Assembly (NCBI GenBank): GCA_026981985.1
Contig: JALSHZ010000121.1
Coordinates: forward strand, 81,168 to 135,553
DNA: 54,386 bases
Direction: 5' to 3'
Origin: Gammaproteobacteria bacterium
GTDB lineage: Bacteria > Pseudomonadota > Gammaproteobacteria > UWMA-0217
Shown: one piece after another, positions 24,801 to 31,655 of the stretch
How positions within the stretch are numbered: position 1 is the first letter of the stretch
Layout of the letters: every line of letters begins with the position of its first letter
Notes under the pieces: model-generated
Database searches by the model: none
What the model was told of the DNA's origin: nothing
What the model saw: the letters and a program-made list of their open reading frames with translations, nothing else
Program-made: the position numbers and the translations under genes

Positions 24801-27205
24801 CCATCGTCGCGTGGCAGGTCGCCATGATTGATTCGGCAATACCAGGTCTCGATGTCGGGCAGGCGTGCAGACGCCCAGGTCACACGACCATCGCCGCCGG
24901 TGGTCTGGCGCAGCAGAATGTCGGCGTCGCTGATGTCGAGTCCGGCAGGGGTGCTGTCCTGCTGGCCGAGTATCAGAAACATCCGCTCCGGGTCGATCGC
25001 CTGATCGCGCAGCAGTTCGCGGCTGCAGCGGGCGCGGTTCAGGTCATCCGCTGTGGGGCGTGGCCAGCCGCCGGGCAGGGGTAGCTGGCGCCAGCTGCTG
25101 GCTTTGAACAGATCGAGGTCGCCGTCTTCGGGCAGCATTTCCAGCAGTCCGGGAAAGCCGGTCAGCAGGGTCAACAGCTCTTCATGGCTGTTTTTCAGGT
25201 CGATGGCGGCGAGCATTCGCGACAGCTTTTCGTGGCCGAGAAACAGCGACGGAATCGCCCAGGAGCCGTGGTTTGGCGTCCCCAGCATCAGCAGGTGGCT
25301 GCCGTCGCGTTCGCCCATTGTTGCCCACAGTTCAGGGTGGCGGGCGATCATGGTGCGTGCCAGCAGCCCGCCCATGGAGTGGGCCAGCAGCCGGATCGTG
25401 GTCTGCGGGTGCTGCGCCATCTGCTCGCGGATGGCCTCGGCGAGGCGGTCGGCGCTGTCCTGTAGTGACTGCCGCCAGTCGTAGGCAAAGGGAATAACCG
25501 TATGCGTTCGGCTGAGTGTTTCGACGATATCGCCATAAGTCGAGGCGTGCAGGCTCACCGGGTTGGCGTCACGATGAATCCGCAGTTTGTTCATGCGTCC
25601 GAGCGCGAGGTTGAACAGGTCGATCCAGATCAGATGCCGACCGACTTCGAGATGGCTGCCAAACACGCCGGGCAGCACGAAGCAGATCGGGCCGCCTTCG
25701 CCGCCCCGCCGGGCGATGCTGCGTGCCGGAATCTCGCGGGTTGCTTCCAGTAACGGCGTGAACCCTGCGTCACTCCCTTCCGTGCGACTCAGGCCGCTGA
25801 TCAATTTCTGCACGCTGTCGGCGTTGGCGAAATAGCGGAAATGACTGACCTCGCCGCCCTGGTGAAACGACTGACGCACGCCGTCCTTGCGCGGCATGCC
25901 GCCGCTCATTGCCGAGGTGTTGACCACCAGGTCGTGCTTTTGCAGGTAGAAAAGATTGGTGACCAGCACGGCCAGGCTCTGGAACAAGCCCTGGGCTTCG
26001 ATGTCGCCTGCGATGACGGAGAGGTCGGCATTGCTGGTGGTCAAGCGAGAGTTGGTCAGGCGGATGAACGGTGATTCCGGCATCATGGCTTCTAGGCCGG
26101 GCAGCTCCTCGGGGTCGGTGCGCTGCTTGAGGATCGCCAGCAGTACGGACTCGACAAAGTTGTAGGTCGGGCTGGCGCGCAGGGCAGGGATCAGTTTCAG
26201 TGCGTTGAGCAACACCGAAAAATAGATATCGAGCCGCTTGCTGGCCAGCGTCGTGCCGCGTGCCGGGCAGGCGACCCGCACGAAACGCTCGACACGAATA
26301 TCCTTGTGGCTGAGGAGCGCCGCAAGCTGGCGCAACTGCTCGGCCTGATCCGGGCGTTGTGATTCAAACAGCGCCAGCTCGGCATCGCTGAAGGGCGCTG
26401 TGCCGTCGTCGACATCCCCACGACACAACAGCTCCGCCACCAGTCCGCCACGGGAGTGACTCACCAGATGCAGCCGAGCGCCATGCGGCAGCTTGTCGAC
26501 CAGCTCCAGTGCGTTGTCGATCGGCCCTTGGGACAGGCTGTGATGCTCGAAGGCGTAAACATGCTCGCCATAGGCTTCTTCGACATGTTGCCGCCAGACA
26601 TGCTGCTGCTCGCCGCTCCACAAATCGCCGAAACTGCCCTCGGTGCTGGAGGCGGTGCCATGGATGAACAGCAGTATCGGGCGGTCGGCGGGAATGTCGG
26701 CTGTCGGTGGATGCAGCGCGAACTCATCGAGACTGCATTGCAGCAGGCCGCCACCTTCGATCAGCTGTCCTTCGAGCTTCTCGGTCAACTCTCGGGTTGC
26801 CAGTGCGGCGACATCGTCGCTGCTGGGCAGGATCTTGAGGAACTTGAGTGCCTTGACGAAAAAATTCTTGAAGCCGCCCCGTTGATTGCTGCCCAATGGT
26901 AGGTGGAGTGGCACGGTGACGCTGTCGTCGCCACCATCGCGGGGCTCGGGACCCGCGATGATCTCCAGCCAGGACTCCCGTGTCAGGTAGAGTGTGACGT
27001 CGCCTTCGAGTTCCAGCTGCACGATTTCATCTTCACCGAGGATGCGTTCGCTGAATTGCGACTCGGCGGCGCGGGATGCCGTCAGCTCATAAGCGTCGAC
27101 CACTTCCGCTTGTAGCAGATCGAAGCCCGTGGGAGCCAGGCGTTCGCCAATGCTGGCGGTCTGTACTTCGCCGGGGATGCGTAATGTGAATGCTGAGTTG
27201 GGCAT
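21878..27205 (-). CDS. Giant CHAT-domain protein with two alpha/beta-hydrolase domains
   Basis: A 1775-residue protein with no signal peptide. Visible domains in order: an N-terminal unknown region (1-170). Hydrolase 1 (about 175-470) has FIHGTAS and the nucleophile elbow SHSRGG (S251). Hydrolase 2 (about 505-800) resembles PGAP1/LCAT lipases, with FVLPGVFGSHL, FAYDWRQS, elbow AHSMGG (S610) and a candidate H794 (INHGD). A region at about 850-1060 (HGDLRYARHPIMAGHY, GLYPG, GLGQLG) resembles one seen in other CHAT proteins. The caspase-like CHAT domain (about 1100-1435) has dyad candidates H1283 (LAGHG) and C1330 (CHLG). The helical TPR-like tail is about 1450-1775. AGAGGA lies upstream. The architecture suggests a protease-regulated or protease-activating lipase, possibly in cell defence. 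That role is inference. Confidence 0.88.
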   Translation of the reverse strand: MPNSAFTLRIPGEVQTASIGERLAPTGFDLLQAEVVDAYELTASRAAESQFSERILGEDEIVQLELEGDVTLYLTRESWLEIIAGPEPRDGGDDSVTVPLHLPLGSNQRGGFKNFFVKALKFLKILPSSDDVAALATRELTEKLEGQLIEGGGLLQCSLDEFALHPPTADIPADRPILLFIHGTASSTEGSFGDLWSGEQQHVWRQHVEEAYGEHVYAFEHHSLSQGPIDNALELVDKLPHGARLHLVSHSRGGLVAELLCRGDVDDGTAPFSDAELALFESQRPDQAEQLRQLAALLSHKDIRVERFVRVACPARGTTLASKRLDIYFSVLLNALKLIPALRASPTYNFVESVLLAILKQRTDPEELPGLEAMMPESPFIRLTNSRLTTSNADLSVIAGDIEAQGLFQSLAVLVTNLFYLQKHDLVVNTSAMSGGMPRKDGVRQSFHQGGEVSHFRYFANADSVQKLISGLSRTEGSDAGFTPLLEATREIPARSIARRGGEGGPICFVLPGVFGSHLEVGRHLIWIDLFNLALGRMNKLRIHRDANPVSLHASTYGDIVETLSRTHTVIPFAYDWRQSLQDSADRLAEAIREQMAQHPQTTIRLLAHSMGGLLARTMIARHPELWATMGERDGSHLLMLGTPNHGSWAIPSLFLGHEKLSRMLAAIDLKNSHEELLTLLTGFPGLLEMLPEDGDLDLFKASSWRQLPLPGGWPRPTADDLNRARCSRELLRDQAIDPERMFLILGQQDSTPAGLDISDADILLRQTTGGDGRVTWASARLPDIETWYCRINHGDLPRDDGADQQAAIVEILTTGFTSRLERQPPTATVSRAPSRGIETLDLYPDDNDLARAAFLGVAPPQPRDTLPLLQASVTHGDLRYARHPIMAGHYENDVIVSAERVLDRSLDNRLSQSRELGLYPGAANTASVFLRDQPDSDARLFGAIIIGLGQLGSLSPAQLQSSMRHGVLTYIRHLHDNGFASNQPLGISCLLVGSGSGGISMEDALTALLRGAQDANKALVAQKGFTPLRLQSIEFVELFLDRAVQAARVLQGLCHNIEFRNGISLTPGIRETRGGRERIVWSEGDDWWERLRISQGERGALNFVYLTQRARAEARLVQTQRQLIDRFIERATTTTRNDADVATTLFELLVPTEFKHQAPQRDDTLLILDRSAARYPWELLQQRSNNGAARPIAVQAGLIRQLVVSRFRRNPAPPDLHEALVIGDPKSDFTELPGAQQEADQVRTLLSRHDYDTSRSLLRSNAEHIIAALYARPYRILHLAGHGVYDYQDSANAAGELVSGMVLGNGMFLTAAEISQMPAMPDLVFINCCHLGRDRAPEDGFETGLRPNLLAASLATQLIEEGARCVIAAGWAVDDGAALRFAEVFYQRMVADNACFGSAVLDARRAVYRDQPDSNTWGAYQCYGDPNFRLHGTAAGSSRSHMGPEFTIPREMTLYLKDLRQRASSAGSEDMDLLRNELRRLLRQAPPEWHGDSALLSTTALAWGELGEYEESIHYHRRALTTDQQDLSLNALEHYANMLVRLAGQRYERQGRLEPEDEQLLHEAIERLEQLARLAPTSERYALLGSAWKRRALTAANSDERSAAIDQVSRWYHEAHQLYFDRHGEADPYPLLNWLLATIVRSWRGRRDELPEFSTWLDQVDAVLQQRCQDHPDFWCAIGQIESRLTRYLAADAVASDGGHELAAHVDELSEAFATTCRRYGSLREHRSSIETLRFLLAMTQRRRSRAAVEARRNLQLLVDRWQGVPDAVDSGQA

Positions 27206-27316
27206 GGCAGGTTTATCCTCTCGTCCCTAGGAGCGTGAATCGCGCGACCGCATTTCACCTTTCTTTACAGGATAGACCTTTTGCAAGGCGGGCGTGGTGG
27301 GAAAATGCCCCTTCTC

Positions 27317-28135
27317 TCAGATGTTGTTCAGTCTGTCTCCCGTCCAGCACTGTAGCTCGTCGGTAGTGCCGAGGTCGATCACCTCACCCGCTTCGAACAA
27401 TTCACCGGCAATCTGGAAGCCCTCGCGCATCGCCACCTGGAGCACCGTGCCAACATAGATCTCGTCGCGTTTTGCCAGATCCTGTTCTGCTGCGAGAGTG
27501 GCGAGGTAGTGATGCATGAAATCGCTGAAGCGTGGTGACCAGACCGCTGCGAACCAGCAATGTTTCAGCTTGCAGTCGGCCTGCTTGATTTCGATACGAG
27601 AAATGGTCAGTTGCTCGTTGAACGCGACCATATCCCACTTGTCGGCGCGTGATTGCGGCATCAGGCCGAGCACGACATCGGCATCGCTGTTGTCCAGTCG
27701 TTCCAGCATCGGCGTAAAAATATCGCGCGGCTGGAACTGCATGTCAGGAAACCCCATGGCCACATTCTTCCCGCGAATAAAGGGCCAGGCCTGATCAAGT
27801 GTAAATGGCGTGCCCCAGGGCAGGTTCATCAGCAGATAGGCGATGTTGAGTCCGTAGCGTTTGCCGTCGCCAAAAAACCGCGGAATATCCCATTTTCCAT
27901 CACGAACAATAAAATAGGTCTCGGCAATGCCGGCACTGGCAAAAGCGTGAAGCAAACAATCTGCCATGACGCGAACCGGCTCACCGCCTTGCCCACCGGA
28001 AATGGCCAGGGGCATGATTTCCTTGCTGCATGGCATTTTCCCAAGGCGGGATGCAAGCCCCGCGGCGGGGACCAGGGCAACGACTTCTCTGCGCGGTCGT
28101 TCGTTGTTATGTGTAGAACCCGGCGGTTGCATCAT
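27317..28135 (-). CDS. Sugar-1-phosphate nucleotidyltransferase-like protein
   Basis: About 272 residues from ATG 28135, chosen because TTGGA lies 9 bases upstream; ATG 28150 would add five residues. The Rossmann-like N-terminus VVALVPAAGLASRLGKMPCSKEIMPL corresponds to the NTP-binding GGxGTRL...KxxxP motif of glucose-1-phosphate thymidylyl/uridylyltransferases. GRR-like elements are weak, but GFPDMQF and the EIKQADC region fit the fold. It lies directly downstream (about 80-95 bp) of the archaeal-type SAM synthetase gene on the same strand, so the two are probably an operon. The sugar or other phosphate substrate is unknown. Confidence 0.75.
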   Translation of the reverse strand: MMQPPGSTHNNERPRREVVALVPAAGLASRLGKMPCSKEIMPLAISGGQGGEPVRVMADCLLHAFASAGIAETYFIVRDGKWDIPRFFGDGKRYGLNIAYLLMNLPWGTPFTLDQAWPFIRGKNVAMGFPDMQFQPRDIFTPMLERLDNSDADVVLGLMPQSRADKWDMVAFNEQLTISRIEIKQADCKLKHCWFAAVWSPRFSDFMHHYLATLAAEQDLAKRDEIYVGTVLQVAMREGFQIAGELFEAGEVIDLGTTDELQCWTGDRLNNI

Positions 28136-28230
28136 GTTGTGGCATTCCAAGCGAGTAAAACTGCTGTTCCCGGAAAGTAACTGCTCAAGGATCGGCGTTC
28201 AGACAAGCAGGCTGGGCAATTCCCTCTGCG

Positions 28231-29454
28231 TCAGTCTGCCAGATGCGGCCAGGTATCGAGTACAAGCTTCCTTCCGGCGAACGCGCGCCACATTTTCGGA
28301 ATGGATTTAATGTGTTCGCGGGCGATTTCTTCGATGCGGCTGGAAAGCTCCGCTGCCGGTGCTTCATGCATGCCGAGCAACTGGATTTCGCAGATTTGCG
28401 GTTCGTCGATCGGTTTGCCGATCTCGCTGACGAGCGCACATTCGACGCTGCCGACTTGTGGCAGTTCCTGGGCAATGGCGCGCGCCATCATGCCGGCAGC
28501 CACGTTGTAGAGCTTGCCGACGTGCGTCACCGGGTTTTTGCCGGCGACCGACTCCATGGTCATCGGCCGTCCCGGTGTGATCAGGCCATTGGCGCGGTTG
28601 CCGCGACCGGCTTCACCGTCATCCCCAGCCTCCGCCGAGGTGCCGGTGACAGTCAGGTAGATGCTGCCCTGTTCGGGGCTGTCAGCAGTATTGACGTCGA
28701 CACTGACGTTGCGCGCCGTCAGCATTTCGGCGTGATTTTTTGCAGCATTGGCCAGTGCCGCCTTTTTTTGCAGATAGTCGTCCATGTCCTGGATGTGGCG
28801 GTCGACGAAAGCGCAGGCGATGGTCAGCTGAATATCATCGCCGTTGCGCACACCCATCACCTTGATGTCCTCGCCGGCTTCCGGGTGGATCTCCTTGAAC
28901 TCTGGATAGTTGAGGTAGTGTTCCACGTCGTAGACGATGTTTTCCAGCTCGCTGAAAGGCGCGAAGCCAACGCCGCAAGAGGTGTCGTTGGCCAGTGGCA
29001 CCTTGCCTTGTTCTTCACGCCGGAAAAGCTCTTCGAGATCCATCGAACCTTGTCGCACCAGGCAGTGAAACTGCACATGGCGTTTGGCGTCGAGAAAACG
29101 TAGGTGATCTTCCAGCCAAATTCCGCAGCTCTCCCGGGCCAGTTCTTCCACCGGCGTCTCGATCCCCTGCCACTGCGTCACCGCGCGGCCAGCCAGGTAG
29201 ATATTGATTGGCGCATCCAGCTTGCCCCCCCCAAAAGTGGGAGAAGCGGCGCCACCCCAGAGCAATACCTTGTCGACGTTGTGGTGCAGAATTGCGCCAA
29301 ATTCATCCAGATAGTAACGCGACAGCGCCAGGCTGAACTCCTCGGCCAGCGCATCACTGATCGTATCGGGATGGCCGCTGCCCTTGCGCTCGACAATCTC
29401 CGAAGGGCGCTGGTCAGGGAATGATCTGGAGGAGGGCGTGATCTGAATCTGCAT
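28231..29454 (-). CDS. Archaeal-type S-adenosylmethionine synthetase
   Basis: Makes S-adenosylmethionine from ATP and methionine. The 407-residue protein belongs to the archaeal AdoMet synthetase family (PF01941-like), not bacterial MetK. Seen: [77 protein letters not shown], and [13 protein letters not shown]. Start 29454 has AGGA 8 bases upstream. A bacterium normally uses MetK, so this is likely a second, specialised copy, perhaps for a dedicated pathway with the adjacent nucleotidyltransferase. No metK is in the window, so redundancy cannot be judged. Confidence 0.9.
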   Translation of the reverse strand: MQIQITPSSRSFPDQRPSEIVERKGSGHPDTISDALAEEFSLALSRYYLDEFGAILHHNVDKVLLWGGAASPTFGGGKLDAPINIYLAGRAVTQWQGIETPVEELARESCGIWLEDHLRFLDAKRHVQFHCLVRQGSMDLEELFRREEQGKVPLANDTSCGVGFAPFSELENIVYDVEHYLNYPEFKEIHPEAGEDIKVMGVRNGDDIQLTIACAFVDRHIQDMDDYLQKKAALANAAKNHAEMLTARNVSVDVNTADSPEQGSIYLTVTGTSAEAGDDGEAGRGNRANGLITPGRPMTMESVAGKNPVTHVGKLYNVAAGMMARAIAQELPQVGSVECALVSEIGKPIDEPQICEIQLLGMHEAPAAELSSRIEEIAREHIKSIPKMWRAFAGRKLVLDTWPHLAD

Positions 29455-29528
29455 TGTCGTGATCCTGAAATTGGCGGCAACCCGATTCGGTTTTCCGGGA
29501 CCGGGCTAGCCAAGCCTTGGCACACAAT

Positions 29529-29568
29529 AAAAAAACCCCGAGCACCCGAGCAAGATTCCTTGCTCGGG
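29529..29568 (-). terminator. Rho-independent terminator, distal end of tRNA-Ser repeat array
   Basis: CCCGAGCAAG and CTTGCTCGGG (29545-29554 and 29559-29568) form a perfect 10-bp stem with a 4-nt loop. A second CCCGAGCA copy and a run of seven A (T on the transcribed strand, 29529-29535) lie on the left. Leftward transcripts through the tRNA array should stop here, 74 bases before the SAM synthetase start. Confidence 0.8.
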
Positions 29569-29579
29569 CGTTAAACAGA

Positions 29580-29650
29580 TGGCGGAGAGGGAGGGATGGA
29601 TTCGCGGCGTCCTGCCGCTCACCCCTACGGGGCGCTGCGCGTCCAAAATC
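29580..29650 (-). repeat. tRNA-Ser 3'-end repeat, unit A
   Basis: About 71 bp that begins, on the + strand, with TGGCGGAGAGGGAGGGAT, identical to the last 18 nt of the tRNA-Ser gene including CCA. It continues with a structured segment containing GCGGC GTCCT GCCGC and CCCCTACGGGG hairpins. It matches unit B at about 68 of 71 positions. Unit A starts 179 bp from unit B. Confidence 0.85.
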
Positions 29651-29717
29651 GTTCCCGACGATTTTGTCGAACCCTCTGATCGGGTTCAAATCCCTTCCGG
29701 CAAGCTGTACCGCGCAT

Positions 29718-29747
29718 AAAAAACCCGAGCGGGATTTGCTGCTCGGG
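29718..29747 (-). terminator. Terminator-like hairpin between repeat units A and B
   Basis: CCCGAGC (29724-29730) pairs with GCTCGGG (29741-29747), followed leftward by a run of six T on the reverse strand (A-run 29718-29723). Its stem sequence is shared with the other two hairpins of the array. Confidence 0.75.
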
Positions 29748-29758
29748 CTTCGAATTAG

Positions 29759-29828
29759 TGGCGGAGAGGGAGGGATGGATTCGCGGCGTCCTGCCGCTCA
29801 CCCCTGCGGGGCGCTGCGCGCTCAAAAT
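29759..29828 (-). repeat. tRNA-Ser 3'-end repeat, unit B
   Basis: A second copy of the repeat, again opening with the exact 18-nt tRNA-Ser 3' end. It differs from unit A by one A/G change and two adjacent changes near the far end (CGTCC versus CGCTC). It starts 137 bp from the 3' end of the tRNA itself. Read leftward, it precedes the hairpin at 29718-29747. Confidence 0.85.
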
Positions 29829-29851
29829 CCCTCCTGCCAAACCTCGCCGCG

Positions 29852-29884
29852 AAAAAAAAGCCCGAGCAAGTTCCCCTTTTCGGG
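29852..29884 (-). terminator. Terminator-like hairpin directly downstream of tRNA-Ser
   Basis: CCCGA (29861-29865) and TCGGG (29880-29884) with possible G-U extension, followed leftward by eight T on the reverse strand (A-run 29852-29859). The stem is shorter and the loop longer than in the two distal copies, so read-through into the repeats is plausible. Confidence 0.65.
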
Positions 29885-29895
29885 TTTCGAATTAG

Positions 29896-29985
<90 letters not shown>

Positions 29986-29995
29986 GTGGGGTGGG

Positions 29996-30001
29996 ATTGT
30001 A
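29996..30001 (-). promoter_or_regulatory. Probable -10 element of the tRNA-Ser promoter
   Basis: Reading leftward, TACAAT is followed by a GC-rich discriminator (CCCACCCC) before the tRNA 5' end, the arrangement usual for stringently controlled tRNA promoters. A good -35 was not identified; it would lie inside the 3' end of the GTPase gene. Confidence 0.5.
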
Positions 30002-30008
30002 GCAGGAG

Positions 30009-31655
30009 TCAGTCGCTTGTGCTGCTCATGAGTCCGCCGAGTTCTTGCAGGGGTTCGGCTTGTAGTTGTTTGATCTCGGTTTCGAGCTGCTGGAGGTTTT
30101 CCCGCAGTTGCCGGCGGCTGTTGATGCGTTCTTGCCAAGTGTTCTTATACAGTTGTTCGATGCGGGTGATGCCGCTATGGATGCCGTTTTTAAGCCCTTG
30201 CCGAATGGCGGCTGCCATCGAGGGTTTGACCTTGTTGTGTAGCAGCCATGGGATCAAGGCACCGAGCAGGATGAGCATGCTGGCATGGATGAGGAAGTTG
30301 AAGCCGAGGAATTCGTCTTCGCCTTGTGTGCCGGCGTAGAAGCTGGTGATGACGTGAAAGACAGCCCATAGTGCGGCGAGTAAAGGTAGTACCCAGATAA
30401 GCGTGCCGGTGTAGCGATAGACGGCGCGCTGCCATGCGCTGCCGGGATTCAGCATCGTGGCATTGACTGCATCATTCAGTGCTTGTTCCATGGCGACCGA
30501 GGCGTTGTCGCGCAGTCTTCGCAGTGGGTGTTCAAACGCTTGCCATGGCAGGCGACGGTTCTGGAGTTGATTGACGAGCTGTTCGTTGAGGGCGTCGAGC
30601 CTTGCCTGGTTGCGCTGGTTCCACAGGGAGTGGATCAGTTGATCGGTGTCGATGGGGGCGGGTGCCGGGTTGTCGTTTCCGCCCTTGAGGCGGGCGAGCA
30701 GGCTGCCCGGTTTGTTCGAAGCCTTGATCATGAAGCTTTGGGTGAGTGCTTCGGCCTGGGTTTGCAGATGTTTGTCGATGCTGTTGAGTTGTTCCCTGGT
30801 GGTCTGGTTCCATTCCTGTTCCGCGTCACGCCAGCTGCTGTCGTCACCCAGTTCGTTGATGAAGCGCTCGGCGAGGTTTTCCAGGTCGCGGTTGCGCGCC
30901 TGAATGCCGAGTTGTTGCAGAATGTCGAGACCGTAGCGGTTGATGGCGTCGTTGATGATTTGTTCGAGTTTGTCGAAGTCATCGGGCTCGTCGGTGGGAA
31001 TGCCGACGGTGCGCAGGATGGTCGGATTTTTGAAGCCTTCGGCCTCAAGGCGGCGGCGCAGATCATCGATTTGCTCTTCGCGACCCTGATCCCAGTGATT
31101 CATTACGAACAGCCAGGCATGGCGGCTGGCGCGCTCCTGCAGAAAGCGCCAGCCGATGTCGTCGTAATAGCGCTCTGGGCTGACGACGTAGATGATCCAA
31201 TCCACATAGGGTAGCCAGGATTTGACGATCTCGCGGTTGTGGGTGGCGGTGCTGTCGATGTCCGGCATGTCGAGCCAGGCGATCAGGCGTCGTTCCGGTT
31301 TCGAATGGTAGGCGATGCGGGTGTCCGTCATCGGCAGGTCTTCCGGCAGCAGCTCCAGGCGGAAGTCTTTGTGCAGATAGAGTGTCACCTCGTGAGAGGT
31401 TGGGCGCTCGACGCCGGCGCGGGCGATTTCCTCGCCAGCGAGTCGATTCAACAGGCTGCTCTTGCCAACGCCGGTGCCGCCAAACAAGCCGACGATCAAC
31501 GGCCGGTGCGGGTGCTGCCGAAACAATTCGCTGACATGCAGTTGTTCGATGTTGTCGAGCCGTTCGGGCGCGTCCTTTTGCAACCAGCCGGATGCGACGG
31601 CCTCGTTGGTCTGGTGTTTGAGGGATTGATACAGCGACTGGAAATCGGGGCTCAT
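30009..31655 (-). CDS. Membrane-anchored dynamin-like GTPase (second of pair)
   Basis: A 548-residue P-loop GTPase: G1 GGTGVGKSS (59-67), probable G2 Thr in RPTSHEVT, G3 DMPD (129-132) and G4 NHWD (186-189). The middle is helical. Two hydrophobic segments (about 410-432, TLIWVLPLLAALWAVFHVI, and about 447-465, FLIHASMLILLGALIPWLL) form a membrane paddle or hairpin, followed by a basic coiled coil. This is the layout of bacterial dynamin-like proteins and related membrane-remodelling GTPases. The start overlaps the stop of the upstream GTPase by 4 bp, so they are likely made together and may form hetero-oligomers. Confidence 0.82.
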   Translation of the reverse strand: MSPDFQSLYQSLKHQTNEAVASGWLQKDAPERLDNIEQLHVSELFRQHPHRPLIVGLFGGTGVGKSSLLNRLAGEEIARAGVERPTSHEVTLYLHKDFRLELLPEDLPMTDTRIAYHSKPERRLIAWLDMPDIDSTATHNREIVKSWLPYVDWIIYVVSPERYYDDIGWRFLQERASRHAWLFVMNHWDQGREEQIDDLRRRLEAEGFKNPTILRTVGIPTDEPDDFDKLEQIINDAINRYGLDILQQLGIQARNRDLENLAERFINELGDDSSWRDAEQEWNQTTREQLNSIDKHLQTQAEALTQSFMIKASNKPGSLLARLKGGNDNPAPAPIDTDQLIHSLWNQRNQARLDALNEQLVNQLQNRRLPWQAFEHPLRRLRDNASVAMEQALNDAVNATMLNPGSAWQRAVYRYTGTLIWVLPLLAALWAVFHVITSFYAGTQGEDEFLGFNFLIHASMLILLGALIPWLLHNKVKPSMAAAIRQGLKNGIHSGITRIEQLYKNTWQERINSRRQLRENLQQLETEIKQLQAEPLQELGGLMSSTSD

